DNA of 64,000 nucleotides from Stigmatella ashevillena (GCF_028368975.1 NZ_JAQNDM010000002.1:7062425-7126424), one strand, 5' to 3'; positions 1-8,792 are shown, counted from the first letter of the stretch. Program-made: numbers and translations. Notes: a model not told the origin generated them from the letters alone.

Positions 1-1
1 C

Positions 2-1012
2 TCGCGTCAGGTGTTGAGGCTGTTGGCCCAGGTGGCCCGTGCGTTGGAAGCCACCCACGCGGTGGAGGGTGTGCACCGGGATGTGAAGGGGGGCAACGTG
101 CTGGTGCGCTCAGACGCCAGCGTGGTGCTGATGGACTTCGGCTCCGGACATTATCGAGGTGCGCCCAAGCTGACACACCACATGCCCGCTCCGGGGACGT
201 CTGAGTACCGAAGTCCAGAGTCGCTGAGATTCCATTGGGAGTGGAGGCATGATGCCACCGCGCACTACGCGGCCCAGCCGGCGGATGATGTGTATGCCCT
301 GGGAATGATGGCCTACCGACTGGTCACCGGCCGATATCCGCCCAGCGCGTCGAGATTCGAAGAGGGCCCCGGGGGAATTCGGCTCATCCAGACCGAGCTC
401 ATGGCGCCCGGGCAGTGGGCCACCCTGTGCCCAGAGTTGGAGGGGCTCATTCAGCAGATGGTGTCCCTTGAGCCCTCGAAGCGAGGGAGCGCGGCAGAAG
501 TGGCGCGGGCTCTGGAGCGGGCGGCGAGGAAGGCGGGCCGCCAAGCGGATGTGCCCATCACTTCCGGTCCCTCGCAAGAGCAGAACTCGAAAGAGACACG
601 GGTGGGCGCTTTACGCGTGGATGGGAGGAGACTCGCCGGGCTCGCAGCGGCCCTGGCCGCCCTGTTGGCCACAGGGATGTGGTGGACGGTCGAAGGGTTG
701 CCCGTCATGGTCGTTCAGAGTGCCCAAGAGGACGTGGCGACGGGGCTGGCGGATGAGTCACTTGCGTCGTTCGAGGATGGAGGGGCGCCTGTATTGAAGA
801 CAGGTGGGATTGGGCTCGACATGCCCCGGAAGCCCTTCTCGGGACAGAGCCGCCCTCCCTGCGAAAAGTCGGAGGCCGAGATCAACGGAGGGTGCTGGGG
901 ACGCTTGAGCGAGGTGGCCCCGCCGTGCGGAGCTCGCTCTTACGAATGGAAAAGCGGATGCTATCTGCCTGTTCCACAGGTCGTGAGGCCTGCGACGTCT
1001 GCCCCGCAGTGA
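2..1012 (+). CDS. Ser/Thr protein kinase, C-terminal part (5' end outside window)
   Basis: The reading frame is open to the left edge, so this is the 3' part of a larger gene. The visible part has the catalytic loop HRDVKGGN (about residues 22-29 of the fragment), the DFG metal-binding motif, a TSEYRSPE activation segment end and the rest of the kinase C-lobe to about residue 175. A hydrophobic segment near residues 210-227 should anchor the kinase in the inner membrane. The outer tail holds a conserved-looking cysteine motif (PPC, GGCW, PPCG, GCYLPV), a tail type common in myxobacterial Hanks kinases. The protein should phosphorylate Ser/Thr in the cytoplasm and may sense something outside through the tail. 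The N-lobe with the ATP-binding Lys is not in the window. Confidence 0.9.
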   Translation, partial: SRQVLRLLAQVARALEATHAVEGVHRDVKGGNVLVRSDASVVLMDFGSGHYRGAPKLTHHMPAPGTSEYRSPESLRFHWEWRHDATAHYAAQPADDVYALGMMAYRLVTGRYPPSASRFEEGPGGIRLIQTELMAPGQWATLCPELEGLIQQMVSLEPSKRGSAAEVARALERAARKAGRQADVPITSGPSQEQNSKETRVGALRVDGRRLAGLAAALAALLATGMWWTVEGLPVMVVQSAQEDVATGLADESLASFEDGGAPVLKTGGIGLDMPRKPFSGQSRPPCEKSEAEINGGCWGRLSEVAPPCGARSYEWKSGCYLPVPQVVRPATSAPQ

Positions 1013-1180
1013 CGGGTCCGCCGCTCAGGACACGTCGGGACGGGAGGTTGAGTGGGCTGGAAGGAGGGCGATTTGCTCAGACAATTTTTCTCCGCGCTGT
1101 TCAAGGGCATGGCTGCCAGTTCTGGTTTGCTACGCCAACTCGTTAGCCCTATCGACAGAACCCCATCGAGGCGAAGCGAC

Positions 1181-1600
1181 ATGAGGCATCTTCTTCCTAC
1201 GCTACTCTGTTGTGCCAGCATGCTGACGGGTTGCTCTCTCTTTGGGTATTACAAGCATGAGAAGCCACCATGGGCATCGCCTGAAGAGAGCACCAAGGTT
1301 CAGTTCTTAAACTCATTAGAGGGAGGAGTTCGGCTGACCGGGCCTATGATGACTGCTTTGAAGGTAGCGATGGATGACTACCTTCCTCCTAGCACCAGGG
1401 CTGAGGACCAGAAGTATCCGGCTGGCAGGTGCCTGGCCCAGTGGAAGTACATCAACGCTACGGTCTTCCAGGCTAGCGATGATCTCTTCTTTGTCCTCTT
1501 CATTCCGGATCTCTCCCACTGTGGGTCCGGGTTCATCGAACTGGACGCGGGAGCAGAGTACGCCATTGACGGGGCGGGTCGCATTCTCGCCAAGAGGTAG
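1181..1600 (+). CDS. Small lipoprotein of unknown function
   Basis: A 139-residue protein. I chose the ATG at 1181 over the upstream in-frame start at 1052 because it begins a clean lipoprotein signal peptide: MRHLLPTLLCCASMLTGC, lipobox LTGC. A GAGG sequence lies about 10 bases upstream. The mature part is mixed charged and hydrophobic, with two further cysteines, and matches no family I recognise. It should be attached to the inner or outer membrane after lipidation of the lipobox cysteine. It sits downstream of the kinase on the same strand but 168 bases away, so a shared transcript is uncertain. Confidence 0.65.
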   Translation: MRHLLPTLLCCASMLTGCSLFGYYKHEKPPWASPEESTKVQFLNSLEGGVRLTGPMMTALKVAMDDYLPPSTRAEDQKYPAGRCLAQWKYINATVFQASDDLFFVLFIPDLSHCGSGFIELDAGAEYAIDGAGRILAKR

Positions 1601-1697
1601 CGCGACGGCACGCTTAAATATGCATGGAATTCTTGTATTTCATGATTCCATCGACTATGCCAACGTGGCGCGCATGAGCCGCGCATGGGAGGACACA

Positions 1698-1904
1698 ATG
1701 CGTCAAATCATCGTCGGTGCTGCACTGGCACTTGGCCTCGGAGTTGGCTTTACAGCAGGAATCCCGTCTGCGGAGGCGGCCCGTCTCCCCAAGCAACCCG
1801 CTGCGGCGTGCACTGAGTTCAAGTGTTCCCAGATCTGCTCGGAACGTGGCTACGACTACGGGTCGTGCGCCAGCGGTAGCTGTGTCTGTTACTTCTTGCC
1901 CTGA
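1698..1904 (+). CDS. Secreted six-cysteine defensin-like peptide
   Basis: A 68-residue precursor whose ATG follows GGGAGGA at a good distance. Residues 1-27 form a signal peptide ending SAEA. The mature part of about 41 residues has exactly six cysteines (38, 43, 47, 57, 62, 64) spaced C-x4-C-x3-C-x9-C-x4-C-x1-C, with Gly-Ser before the fourth. CxxxC, GxC and CxC in this order define the cysteine-stabilised alpha-beta fold of defensins. A defensin-like peptide is known from the myxobacterium Anaeromyxobacter dehalogenans, so the family is plausible here. An antimicrobial or toxin-like role is inference. A short structural or signalling protein is the alternative. Confidence 0.75.
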   Translation: MRQIIVGAALALGLGVGFTAGIPSAEAARLPKQPAAACTEFKCSQICSERGYDYGSCASGSCVCYFLP

Positions 1905-2206
1905 GAGGGTGTTGAACTAAGGCAAGGAGCCAGCTGACCGGCTGCGTGCATTGCTTGTTGCCGGGCCCGGCTCACTCCTGCACTGCACGGCTCCTGCGGA
2001 GGCCGAGGCTTCGAGAGAGGGTGAGAAGCGGCCTTGGGGGAAAGCAGTGAAGTAGCCCCGAGCTGATGGAACTGGAATGAAGTCTCAGGGGCTACTTGCC
2101 GCGAGGTGGGTAGCCCCGTTTCTTCAAGGCCGGACCACCCAAGTCGTAGAGGGTGAGCTCCGTCAGACGGCGTTTTGAGTTCACTGAGCGCCCTTGAGTC
2201 GCCGCG
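1905..2206. other. Intergenic region without a recognisable gene
   Basis: This stretch follows the small cysteine-rich peptide gene. It contains a 12-base perfect GC palindrome at 1960-1971 but no T-run, no convincing coding frame and no tRNA. Together with the kinase relic at 2207-2276 it looks like decayed sequence. Confidence 0.4.
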
Positions 2207-2276
2207 ACGGAGCCGCCCTCCCTGTGAGAAATCGGAAGCCGAGATCAACAGTGACGGGGTCGCCGCTCAGGACACG
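2207..2276 (+). pseudogene. Relic of a second kinase C-terminal tail and 3' flank
   Basis: Bases 2207-2249 match 844-886 of the kinase gene (38 of 43 by hand alignment). They encode the same SRPPCEKSEAEIN tail, and four of the five differences are synonymous third-position changes. Bases 2251-2276 match 1009-1034, the kinase stop codon and its 3' flank, at 24 of 26. The roughly 120 bases that separate these blocks in the intact gene are missing. The likely history is a diverged paralogous kinase of which only two tail fragments remain. The relic overlaps the last codons of the YceI gene on the other strand. Confidence 0.6.
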
Positions 2277-2848
2277 ACAGGAACGGCCTGGATATCCATC
2301 TCGATTTCGATGCGCTCTCCGACGAGCCATCCGCCGTTGTCGAGCACCTTGTTCCAGCGAATGCCGTAGTCCGCGCGGTTGATCGAGGACCGGGCCGTAT
2401 ACAGGAGGCGCTGCCGGCCCCAGGGATCCTTCGAGCTGGCGGTGTGGCGCGCCTCGAAGATGACCGGCTGGGTGATGTTTCGGATGGTCAGCGCCCCATG
2501 CAGCCGGAAGCCCGAGCCGCCCGTGGGCTCTGTTCTCGAGCTCCGGAAGATGATCTTCGGCGCATTCTCGACGTCGAGGAAGTCGGCCGAGCGCAAGTGC
2601 GCGTCCCGCTCTGGCGAACCCGTGTAGATGCTGGCCGCGTCCGCGCTCACCTCGACCTCGCCTTGGGTCGGCTGGTCCGTGTTCACCCTCAGGGTGCCCG
2701 TGAGCTTCTCGAACCGGCCGTGCACCCGGGCCACCACCATGTGACGGGCGGTGAACAGAATGGAGGAGTGCGCGGGATCGACGGTCCACGTGGCGTGCTG
2801 CGTGGGAAGTTGCGGCGAGGATGCTCGGCCTAGAGAGGGATGGATCAT
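2267..2848 (-). CDS. YceI family protein
   Basis: A 193-residue protein with the YceI lipocalin-like pattern: the opening TWTVDPAHSSILFTARHMVVARVHG, then the central ADFLDVENAPKIIF segment, then the closing DYGIRWNKVLDNGGWLVGERIEIEMD strand. YceI proteins are beta-barrels that bind isoprenoid or other amphipathic molecules. This copy has no clear signal peptide, so it may be cytoplasmic, or its true start may differ. The stop codon lies inside the kinase-tail relic, so its C-terminus (VPVVS) is partly encoded by repeated DNA. It is a single gene, with no cytochrome b561 partner beside it. Confidence 0.85.
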   Translation of the reverse strand: MIHPSLGRASSPQLPTQHATWTVDPAHSSILFTARHMVVARVHGRFEKLTGTLRVNTDQPTQGEVEVSADAASIYTGSPERDAHLRSADFLDVENAPKIIFRSSRTEPTGGSGFRLHGALTIRNITQPVIFEARHTASSKDPWGRQRLLYTARSSINRADYGIRWNKVLDNGGWLVGERIEIEMDIQAVPVVS

Positions 2849-3082
2849 GATCGGTGTCGAGCAGTGAGGAGTGCGTGGGGCTCAACACACAGTAGGGCGC
2901 TGAAACCCGTGCGGAAGTCCCAGGGGTACAACGGGATCCGGCCTCTGTGGGGTAGTGAGCATGTGCCCGTGGGCCTCACTCCGAGTGAGGGTGAGATGGG
3001 GGAGGACACGAAGGTGGGGAAGCTCCGGGAATAAGGGATGGGCGCGGCGTACCCCTCCCGGACCATTTCCACGGAGACTCAC

Positions 3083-3490
3083 ATGGGAACCATGAAGAAC
3101 GTCGTGAAGGGGCTGGGGCTGGGCGTGGTGTTGCTGGCGGGGACAGGGGCGTTGGCGGGAGCCAAGTATGCGCGCCCTGTTTATGTGTCCTCCAGTTCGG
3201 GCGCTGGGTATGCCTATGGCTCCTTGGGCACGGCCCGGAGCAGCACGGACGTGAACCAGTACATCGGCTGCACCACCAGCACCGGCAGCTCCGGGGAGCA
3301 GGTCATGAACTGTTTCGCCAGGTCGGCGGGCGGCATCTCCGCCTCGTGCACCTCCTCCGTGTCGGCGCTGGTGAATGCGGCCCACTCGGTGACGGCCGAT
3401 TCGTACATCGACTTCCGGTGGGACGGCACCGGGGCGTGCACCCAGTTGACCGTCACCCATGCGTCTTACATGCAGCCCTCTGTGCCGTAA
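3083..3490 (+). CDS. Small secreted protein of unknown function
   Basis: A 135-residue protein. The ATG at 3083 follows ACGGAG at a suitable distance and starts a signal peptide ending near ALAGA. An upstream in-frame start at 3038 would put extra residues before the signal sequence. The mature part is rich in Ser, Gly and Thr, with four cysteines (CTTST, NCFAR, SCTSS, ACTQ) that could form two disulfides in the periplasm or medium. I recognise no family. Its 3' end overlaps the convergent acyltransferase gene by 25 bases. Confidence 0.6.
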   Translation: MGTMKNVVKGLGLGVVLLAGTGALAGAKYARPVYVSSSSGAGYAYGSLGTARSSTDVNQYIGCTTSTGSSGEQVMNCFARSAGGISASCTSSVSALVNAAHSVTADSYIDFRWDGTGACTQLTVTHASYMQPSVP

Positions 3491-4482
3491 GGCAGCACGC
3501 GGTGCTCTCGCAGCACCTGGAGCCCGGTGGCCAGGGATTCCCGGGCCGGGGTGCGGGAGTGGAGCAAGGTCATCGTGAGCACCGAGGCGCCCTCCAGCTC
3601 GCTCTTGACGAACGAGGAGAGGGCCTTGGATGCACCGCACTCGATGAAGGCGGTGATGTTCTCTTGCGCCAGCACATGAATGGCGCGGGTGAAGTGGACG
3701 GTCTGCATCAGGTGGTCTGCCAGGTGTCCGGCCAGGGAATCCTGGCCGTGGTAGAAGCGGCCGAGGATGGGCGAGAAGACAGGGGCCTTCAGCGGCCGGG
3801 AGGTGAAACGCTTCAGCCGCGTGCGGAAATCCTCCGCGGCAGGCTTCATCATCGTGGGGCAGTGAAAGGGATAGAGGGAGTTCAGCTTCTTGAACGCAAT
3901 GCGCAGGAGGCCACACAGGCTCTGGGCCAGGGCCATGGCTTCCTCGGAACCGGACAGGGCCGTCTGTCCGGAGTGGTTCTCCGCGGCGATGGCGAGGTCC
4001 GTGGAGCCCATCAGCTTCACCAGGTGCTCCGTCCGTTCCGCGTCCATTCCCAGCGCCGCCATGAAGCCACTGTGGCTGCCGAGCAGTTGGAGCGCCGCGA
4101 CGCGCTCGCAGAGGATCTCCGTGCCCTCTTCCACGGTGAATCCTCCCGCGCAGACCATCGCCGTCAGCTCCCCGAAGCTGTGGCCCACGAAGACCTGGGG
4201 CGTTAGTCCCTGGGCTTCCAGGACCCGGTAGATCGCCAGGGAAGAGCCGTAGATCGCCAACTGGTAGAGCCCTTGTGCCCGGAGCGTGTGCCCCTCGCTC
4301 TCGGGCGGAGGCGCCGAGGCGAGGTAGTCCGACAAGGTGCCGCCCAGGTGCTTGAGCGCGATGGGATCCATGGCGGCCAGCACTTCCTGGACAGCCGGAT
4401 GGCCGGGGGCCAGCCCGGTCAGGGCACCCGGGTAATAAGCCCCCTGGCCGGGGAACAGGACTGCGACGCGAGCCTGGGTCAT
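3466..4482 (-). CDS. Stand-alone malonyl/acyl transferase (FabD/AT family)
   Basis: A 338-residue protein with the acyltransferase fold: FPGQG at residues 10-14, the nucleophile elbow GHSFGE with Ser102, Arg127 at the carboxylate-binding position, and His207 in YPFHCP as the catalytic base. The family moves malonyl or other acyl groups from CoA to an acyl carrier protein. YPFHC in place of the fatty-acid FabD hallmark suggests a secondary-metabolite acyltransferase acting in trans, possibly with non-malonyl specificity. No ketosynthase or carrier protein lies in the window, so its partner is elsewhere. The nearest genes do not point to a pathway. Confidence 0.85.
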   Translation of the reverse strand: MTQARVAVLFPGQGAYYPGALTGLAPGHPAVQEVLAAMDPIALKHLGGTLSDYLASAPPPESEGHTLRAQGLYQLAIYGSSLAIYRVLEAQGLTPQVFVGHSFGELTAMVCAGGFTVEEGTEILCERVAALQLLGSHSGFMAALGMDAERTEHLVKLMGSTDLAIAAENHSGQTALSGSEEAMALAQSLCGLLRIAFKKLNSLYPFHCPTMMKPAAEDFRTRLKRFTSRPLKAPVFSPILGRFYHGQDSLAGHLADHLMQTVHFTRAIHVLAQENITAFIECGASKALSSFVKSELEGASVLTMTLLHSRTPARESLATGLQVLREHRVLPYGTEGCM

Positions 4483-4533
4483 GGAGAAGCCGCCGGTGAG
4501 GGAAACACCGGCGGTTATCTCATGTTTTGCGGG

Positions 4534-7092
4534 TCATGCCTGATGCTTGAGCCACTCCACGACGCCGGTGCCTTCCCGCTCGCGCAGCGCCACGTCCTGG
4601 CTGAGCCGCTCCAGGGTCTGCTTCATGGCCTGCTGGGCTTCTCCCACGGGGTGGGCCTGAAGCAGCGCCTGGACTTCCTCGAGGTGGGCCCGGGTGCGCA
4701 TCATGCCCAGCGACTCCACCACCCGGCGCAGGAGCATGGGGGCTCCCCCCGTGCGGCCGACCACGTCCTTCCACCGCTTCTGGACCTCGGCCCACCAGGC
4801 GTCCCGGCCGGTCCGGTTGGCCAGCAGGCCGCCCAGGTAGGTCGTCACGTCCTGCATCTTCACCGTGTCAGTGAAAAACAACTCCTGGCCCCGCTTGGCC
4901 AGCGCCGGTTCCTCGAAGGAGGTGAGCGCCGCCAGGTAGCGGCGCTGGGTGGCCGGATCCGGCTCCGCCTTCATCTTCTCCAGCAGCGTGTCGAAGAGGG
5001 CCGCGTCGCCCTGCCGCGCCACCATGGCCACCGCGCTGTCCAGCAGGTTGGGCTCCAGCGCCTGCTTGTCTCCGGTGAGCGACCGCTTCACCCGGGCCCG
5101 CGCTTCGCCCAGCGCGCCCTGGCCTCGCGCCAGCACGCCCACCGCACGCACCAGCGCCGCGCGCCGCAGCCGGATGCGGTTCGTCTCCTCCGCCCCGGGC
5201 TCCCAGCCCAGCTTCTCCAGCCCCGGCCCCAGCAGCCGCTCCACCCAGCGGCGGAAGCGCTCCTGGTCCTCGCCTTCCACCAGCCGCGCTTCGATGTACG
5301 ACAGCCGTCCCGCCAGCTCGTCCAGGACGGCATCGTCCTCCTCGTTGCCGAAGCGGCTGGCCAGGTTCAGGAAGTCCTCCACCTTGGCGAGCCCCGCGCG
5401 CACCAGCGCCCACTGGTCCGCCAGCACGCCAATGCGCTCCGAGGGCGCCAGCGCCCCCAGGTTCGAGGCCAGCTTTTGCAGGGACGCCGCGTCATAGGCC
5501 ACCCGGTAGAAGCCCGTGGAGCCCGCGTTGGCGCTCAGCCAGCGAATCTCCCCGCTGCCCTCCAGGGTCACGGGCGTCCGCTCCTCCCGCAGGAGCACGC
5601 GCTGTTCACGCACCCCGTTGCCATCCTCGAAGCGCAGCACCACGGGGACCGGCCAGCGCTCCCCGCTGGAGACGCCCGGCTCCGAGTAGAAGCGGCGCTG
5701 GGTGAGCGTCACTTGGTGCCCCTCCTGGCTCACGGACACCAGCGGGTAGCCGCTCTGGCCGATCCACGCGTTGGCCAGCTCCACCACCGGTTGGGACGAG
5801 GCCGCCCCGAGCGCTTTCCACAAGTCATCGGCCACCGCGTTGCCGCGCGCGTGCGTGCGCATGTACTGGCGGATGCCCTCGCGGAATGCCTCCTCGCCGA
5901 GGAAGCCCTCGATCATCCGCAGCACCGCGCCACCCTTTTCATAGGTGATGAGATCGAAGCTCTCGCCCGCCTCGCTCGCGTTGCGCACCTCACCGCGGAT
6001 GGGGTGCGTGGACTTCAGCGCATCCAGGTGCAGCGCCGCCGCCTTGCCCGTGTCGAAGTCCAGCCACACGCGCCACTCGGGCTTCCAGCTGTCGACGATC
6101 TTGTAGGCCATCCACGTGGCGAACGCCTCGTTGAGCCACAGGTCGTCCCACCACACCATCGTCACCCAGTTGCCGAACCACTGGTGCGCCAGCTCGTGCG
6201 CCACCACCTCCGACACCCGCTTCTGCACCGACAGCGGCGCGGTGGCCGGATCCAGCAGCAGCGCCACCTCGCGGAAGGTGATGAGGCCGGCGTTCTCCAT
6301 GGCGCCCGCCTCGAAGTCCGGAATGCCCACCTGGTCCACCTTGCCGTAGGCATAGGGCAGCCCGAAGTACTCCTGGAGCCGGGGCAGGGACGCCAGCGCG
6401 GCCTCCTGGCCGAAGCGCGTCAGGTGGGCCTTCTCCGGCAGCGCCCAGGTGCGCACCGGCACCCCGTCCACCTTCTGCTCGGGCGTGCCCACCAGCGGGC
6501 CCACCACCAGCGCGATGAGGTACGAGCTGAGGACGTCCGTCTCCTGGAACGTCACGTGCCGCAAGGCCCCCTCGGTCTTGTCCGAGGTGACGGCGCCGTT
6601 GGAGAGCACCGTCAGCTCGGGCTTCGCGGGGACGCGCACGCTCAGGGCCCAGTGCGCCTTGAAGGCGGGCTCGTCGAAGCACGGAAAGAGGCGCCGGGCA
6701 TCGGCGGTCTCGAACTGGGTGGCCGCGACCTTGCCCGACAGGTACAGGCCCCGAAGCCCCTCGGTGAAGCGGCCCGTCCAGTCCACCGCCAGCGAGGCGG
6801 CTCCCGTGGGCAGGGGCGAGGCGAAGCGCAGCACCACCGTCTCGCTCTCGGCCACGGGCTCGATGGCGGTGGGCGTGTGCTGGGCGCCCCCCGCGCGGAA
6901 GGTGACTTGGGTGAGCTTCAGCGCGAGCGCGTGGAGGATGATTTCATTCGTGGGGGCGAGCACCTCCAGCTCGAGCGTCTGCGAGCCGGTGAAGGTGCGT
7001 GCTTCCAGGTCGAGCGACACCGTGGCGGTGTAGCGGCGGGGGACGACGGTCCGCGGCAGGCGGAAGTTCTTGTCTGCGGTCAGGTGAGCCAT
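4534..7092 (-). CDS. M1 family zinc aminopeptidase (PepN/APM1-like)
   Basis: A protein of about 852 residues. It has the substrate-binding exopeptidase motif GAMEN at 263-267 and the zinc site HELAH at 299-303, with the third ligand Glu322 in NEAFATW. The C-terminal half is the helical ERAP1-like domain. It removes N-terminal amino acids from peptides, most likely in the cytoplasm because no signal peptide is seen. The start at 7092 (MAHLTADKNF) fits family N-termini. In-frame alternatives at 7125 and 7134 add up to 14 unlikely residues. It may be cotranscribed with the acyltransferase 51 bases downstream, but no functional link is evident. Confidence 0.92.
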   Translation of the reverse strand: MAHLTADKNFRLPRTVVPRRYTATVSLDLEARTFTGSQTLELEVLAPTNEIILHALALKLTQVTFRAGGAQHTPTAIEPVAESETVVLRFASPLPTGAASLAVDWTGRFTEGLRGLYLSGKVAATQFETADARRLFPCFDEPAFKAHWALSVRVPAKPELTVLSNGAVTSDKTEGALRHVTFQETDVLSSYLIALVVGPLVGTPEQKVDGVPVRTWALPEKAHLTRFGQEAALASLPRLQEYFGLPYAYGKVDQVGIPDFEAGAMENAGLITFREVALLLDPATAPLSVQKRVSEVVAHELAHQWFGNWVTMVWWDDLWLNEAFATWMAYKIVDSWKPEWRVWLDFDTGKAAALHLDALKSTHPIRGEVRNASEAGESFDLITYEKGGAVLRMIEGFLGEEAFREGIRQYMRTHARGNAVADDLWKALGAASSQPVVELANAWIGQSGYPLVSVSQEGHQVTLTQRRFYSEPGVSSGERWPVPVVLRFEDGNGVREQRVLLREERTPVTLEGSGEIRWLSANAGSTGFYRVAYDAASLQKLASNLGALAPSERIGVLADQWALVRAGLAKVEDFLNLASRFGNEEDDAVLDELAGRLSYIEARLVEGEDQERFRRWVERLLGPGLEKLGWEPGAEETNRIRLRRAALVRAVGVLARGQGALGEARARVKRSLTGDKQALEPNLLDSAVAMVARQGDAALFDTLLEKMKAEPDPATQRRYLAALTSFEEPALAKRGQELFFTDTVKMQDVTTYLGGLLANRTGRDAWWAEVQKRWKDVVGRTGGAPMLLRRVVESLGMMRTRAHLEEVQALLQAHPVGEAQQAMKQTLERLSQDVALREREGTGVVEWLKHQA

Positions 7093-7174
7093 AGGGCCGG
7101 GCACTCTATCTCCGGTGAAAGCCATTGTTCGCACGGGATGTGCGGGGTGTCAGACGGTGGGCGGATGGTGCCCG

Positions 7175-7756
7175 CTACAGCCCTCCCACCTCCAGCGCTC
7201 CCCCTACGCCCGGGAAGGGCTTGCTCACCGTGGCGCTGAAGACGATGTCCTCCAGGCGGATGTTCACGGGCAGATCGTCCACCCCGCCCAGCCCCACCCG
7301 CCGCACCGTGTTGTTGATGATGATCCAGAGGCGAGGCTTGCCCAGCGCCTCCTTGAGGACGGGGTTCTCGGTGTGCACGGGCACCCGCTCGCCCGGGGCG
7401 AAAGCCTGGGTGGGCAGCACGACGGAGGCCCGCGCGAAGTACGGGGGCAGGTTCCGGTCCGTGTAGGGCACGGCCTTGCCCGGGGTGGCCTGGCCCTCCA
7501 GGGACAGCCGAATGCCCAGCTCCAGCGTCAGCGCGCGCGTGGGGTTCACCACCGTCAGGTCCGCGGCGACGCTCTGCACGATGACGTCCCCTTGCGACTC
7601 CTCGGGCAGGTCCAGGGCGATCTCCATGTAGACCGGCTCGAGGAGAGAGGTGAGGGGCACGTTCTGATCGATGGGCTCGGTGGAGACGTCCACCTCGGCC
7701 GAGCAGGCGGTGAGCGCCAGGAGGCTGGCCAGTAGCCAGAAGGGAGCGTTTTGCAT
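7175..7756 (-). CDS. Lipoprotein of unknown function
   Basis: A 193-residue protein with a signal peptide ending LLALTAC, so it should be lipidated and membrane-attached. The ATG at 7756 is preferred because GAGG lies 7-8 bases upstream. An ATG at 7768 would add four residues and overlap the preceding stop. The mature part is an all-beta-looking acidic domain (VDVSTEPIDQNVPLTSLLEP onward) with no family I recognise. It follows the outer-membrane-type gene with a gap of only 8 bases, so the two are almost certainly cotranscribed and may work together in the envelope. Confidence 0.75.
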   Translation of the reverse strand: MQNAPFWLLASLLALTACSAEVDVSTEPIDQNVPLTSLLEPVYMEIALDLPEESQGDVIVQSVAADLTVVNPTRALTLELGIRLSLEGQATPGKAVPYTDRNLPPYFARASVVLPTQAFAPGERVPVHTENPVLKEALGKPRLWIIINNTVRRVGLGGVDDLPVNIRLEDIVFSATVSKPFPGVGGALEVGGL

Positions 7757-7764
7757 CGGGGGCC

Positions 7765-8493
7765 TCATCGGAAGGTCCAGGAGACGTCCAGCACGGGCGA
7801 TACCGGCAGCCCGCCGTTGGCGAAGACAGGGTCGGACAGGTCGACATACGCGGCGCCGAGCGCCATTCCGAAGCGCTCCCCGCCGTAGCGCACGCCGGCC
7901 GCGGCGCGGAGCGCGGAGCCTCCCTCGATGCGCGCGCCTACCTCCGCGATGAGCACCCACGGGCCTGACAGGTGCAGCGCCGCCGCGCCGGTCAGCGACA
8001 GGTAGGACGTCTCGAAGTACGCGAAGCGCGCCTCCCCTTGGACGAGCAAGGACCCCAGCGTCAGGCCGTAGGCGCCATACACGGTGGGGCCGGACAGCGT
8101 GGGCTCGAAGCGCTGAATGGCGGGCTCCTGCGCCTCGACGACGGCCGAGTAGACCGAGGCCCCCACGAAGTGGGTGTAGCGGGCTCCCAGGACGAGCCGC
8201 TGGGCGCCCAGGGCCTTCGCCCAGCGCAGGCCCACGTTGGGGGCCAGCAGCAGGTCCGCGTACAGCGAGGTGTCCACCGCGATGCCCGCCGCCACGGGAA
8301 TCGCCGAGCGCTGAAGGCCCAGCACCGGCTGCTCGATGACGGAGGCCGCATCCGTGGTGAGCAGCCGCGCGTTCCCGGACTGGAACGCTCCGAGGGGCTG
8401 GGCGAGGCCTTCGCCTGGGCCGAGCAGCAGCAGGGGACACAAGAGCCCCCACACCGCGAAGAGAGGGAGAGGACGAGGGTGCCGGAGGTTCAA
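7765..8493 (-). CDS. Outer-membrane beta-barrel-type protein
   Basis: A 242-residue protein starting with TTG at 8493, which follows a perfect AAGGAG at eight bases. Starts further upstream would place about 70 non-signal-like residues before the leader. The leader (FAVWGLLCPLLLLGPGEGLAQP) is a signal peptide. The mature protein alternates small and hydrophobic residues in strands such as LVLGARYTHFVGASVYSAVV and ends WTFR with a terminal aromatic residue, as expected for an outer-membrane barrel recognised by Bam. The function is unknown. It is cotranscribed with the lipoprotein that follows it. Confidence 0.7.
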   Translation of the reverse strand: MNLRHPRPLPLFAVWGLLCPLLLLGPGEGLAQPLGAFQSGNARLLTTDAASVIEQPVLGLQRSAIPVAAGIAVDTSLYADLLLAPNVGLRWAKALGAQRLVLGARYTHFVGASVYSAVVEAQEPAIQRFEPTLSGPTVYGAYGLTLGSLLVQGEARFAYFETSYLSLTGAAALHLSGPWVLIAEVGARIEGGSALRAAAGVRYGGERFGMALGAAYVDLSDPVFANGGLPVSPVLDVSWTFR

Positions 8494-8792
8494 TCCACGG
8501 GCTCCTTGGGACGGGCAGGAGGGGAAGCCCCGCTGTATTGCGTGGAAACCACGGCGGTGGATCCCTCTGCGGACCGAAGTGTTCCCCACCTGTCGGGACC
8601 TCGAACCCCTCCCTGTGCAGCCCCGGAGAGGCCTGTATTTTTTATTTTGTAAGAAAGTGAACAGTGCCATTGTCGCCTGGGGCCATGGACGTGGCGGGAG
8701 CATCGAGCGGGGTGGTTGCTTGCGGGGGAAGTCACCGGCCCAGAGTTCCGCGAGCTTTCCTCGTGCGCTGCTGGGGCCGCAGGAGGATCCTT
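8494..8792. other. Divergent intergenic region with AT-rich patch
   Basis: About 300 bases between the minus-strand envelope pair and the plus-strand peroxidase operon. A strikingly AT-rich run at about 8635-8658 (TATTTTTTATTTTGTAAG) stands out in GC-rich surroundings and is the obvious place for the promoters of one or both units. I could not assign -35 and -10 elements with confidence. Confidence 0.35.
8502..8507 (-). promoter_or_regulatory. Strong ribosome binding site deciding a TTG start
   Basis: AAGGAG on the minus strand, eight bases from the TTG at 8493. It is the only good Shine-Dalgarno match ahead of the signal peptide of the outer-membrane-type gene and so fixes the start. Confidence 0.7.

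Noticed and set aside
1960-1971. Perfect GC palindrome as a terminator of the defensin-like gene
   Set aside because: It is 12 bases with no loop and no T-run and lies over 50 bases from the stop codon.
4273-7239. A very long open frame on the plus strand, opposite the aminopeptidase
   Set aside because: It is antisense to a gene with all M1 motifs. Its translation is His/Arg/Gln-rich with no domain, as GC-rich third positions produce.
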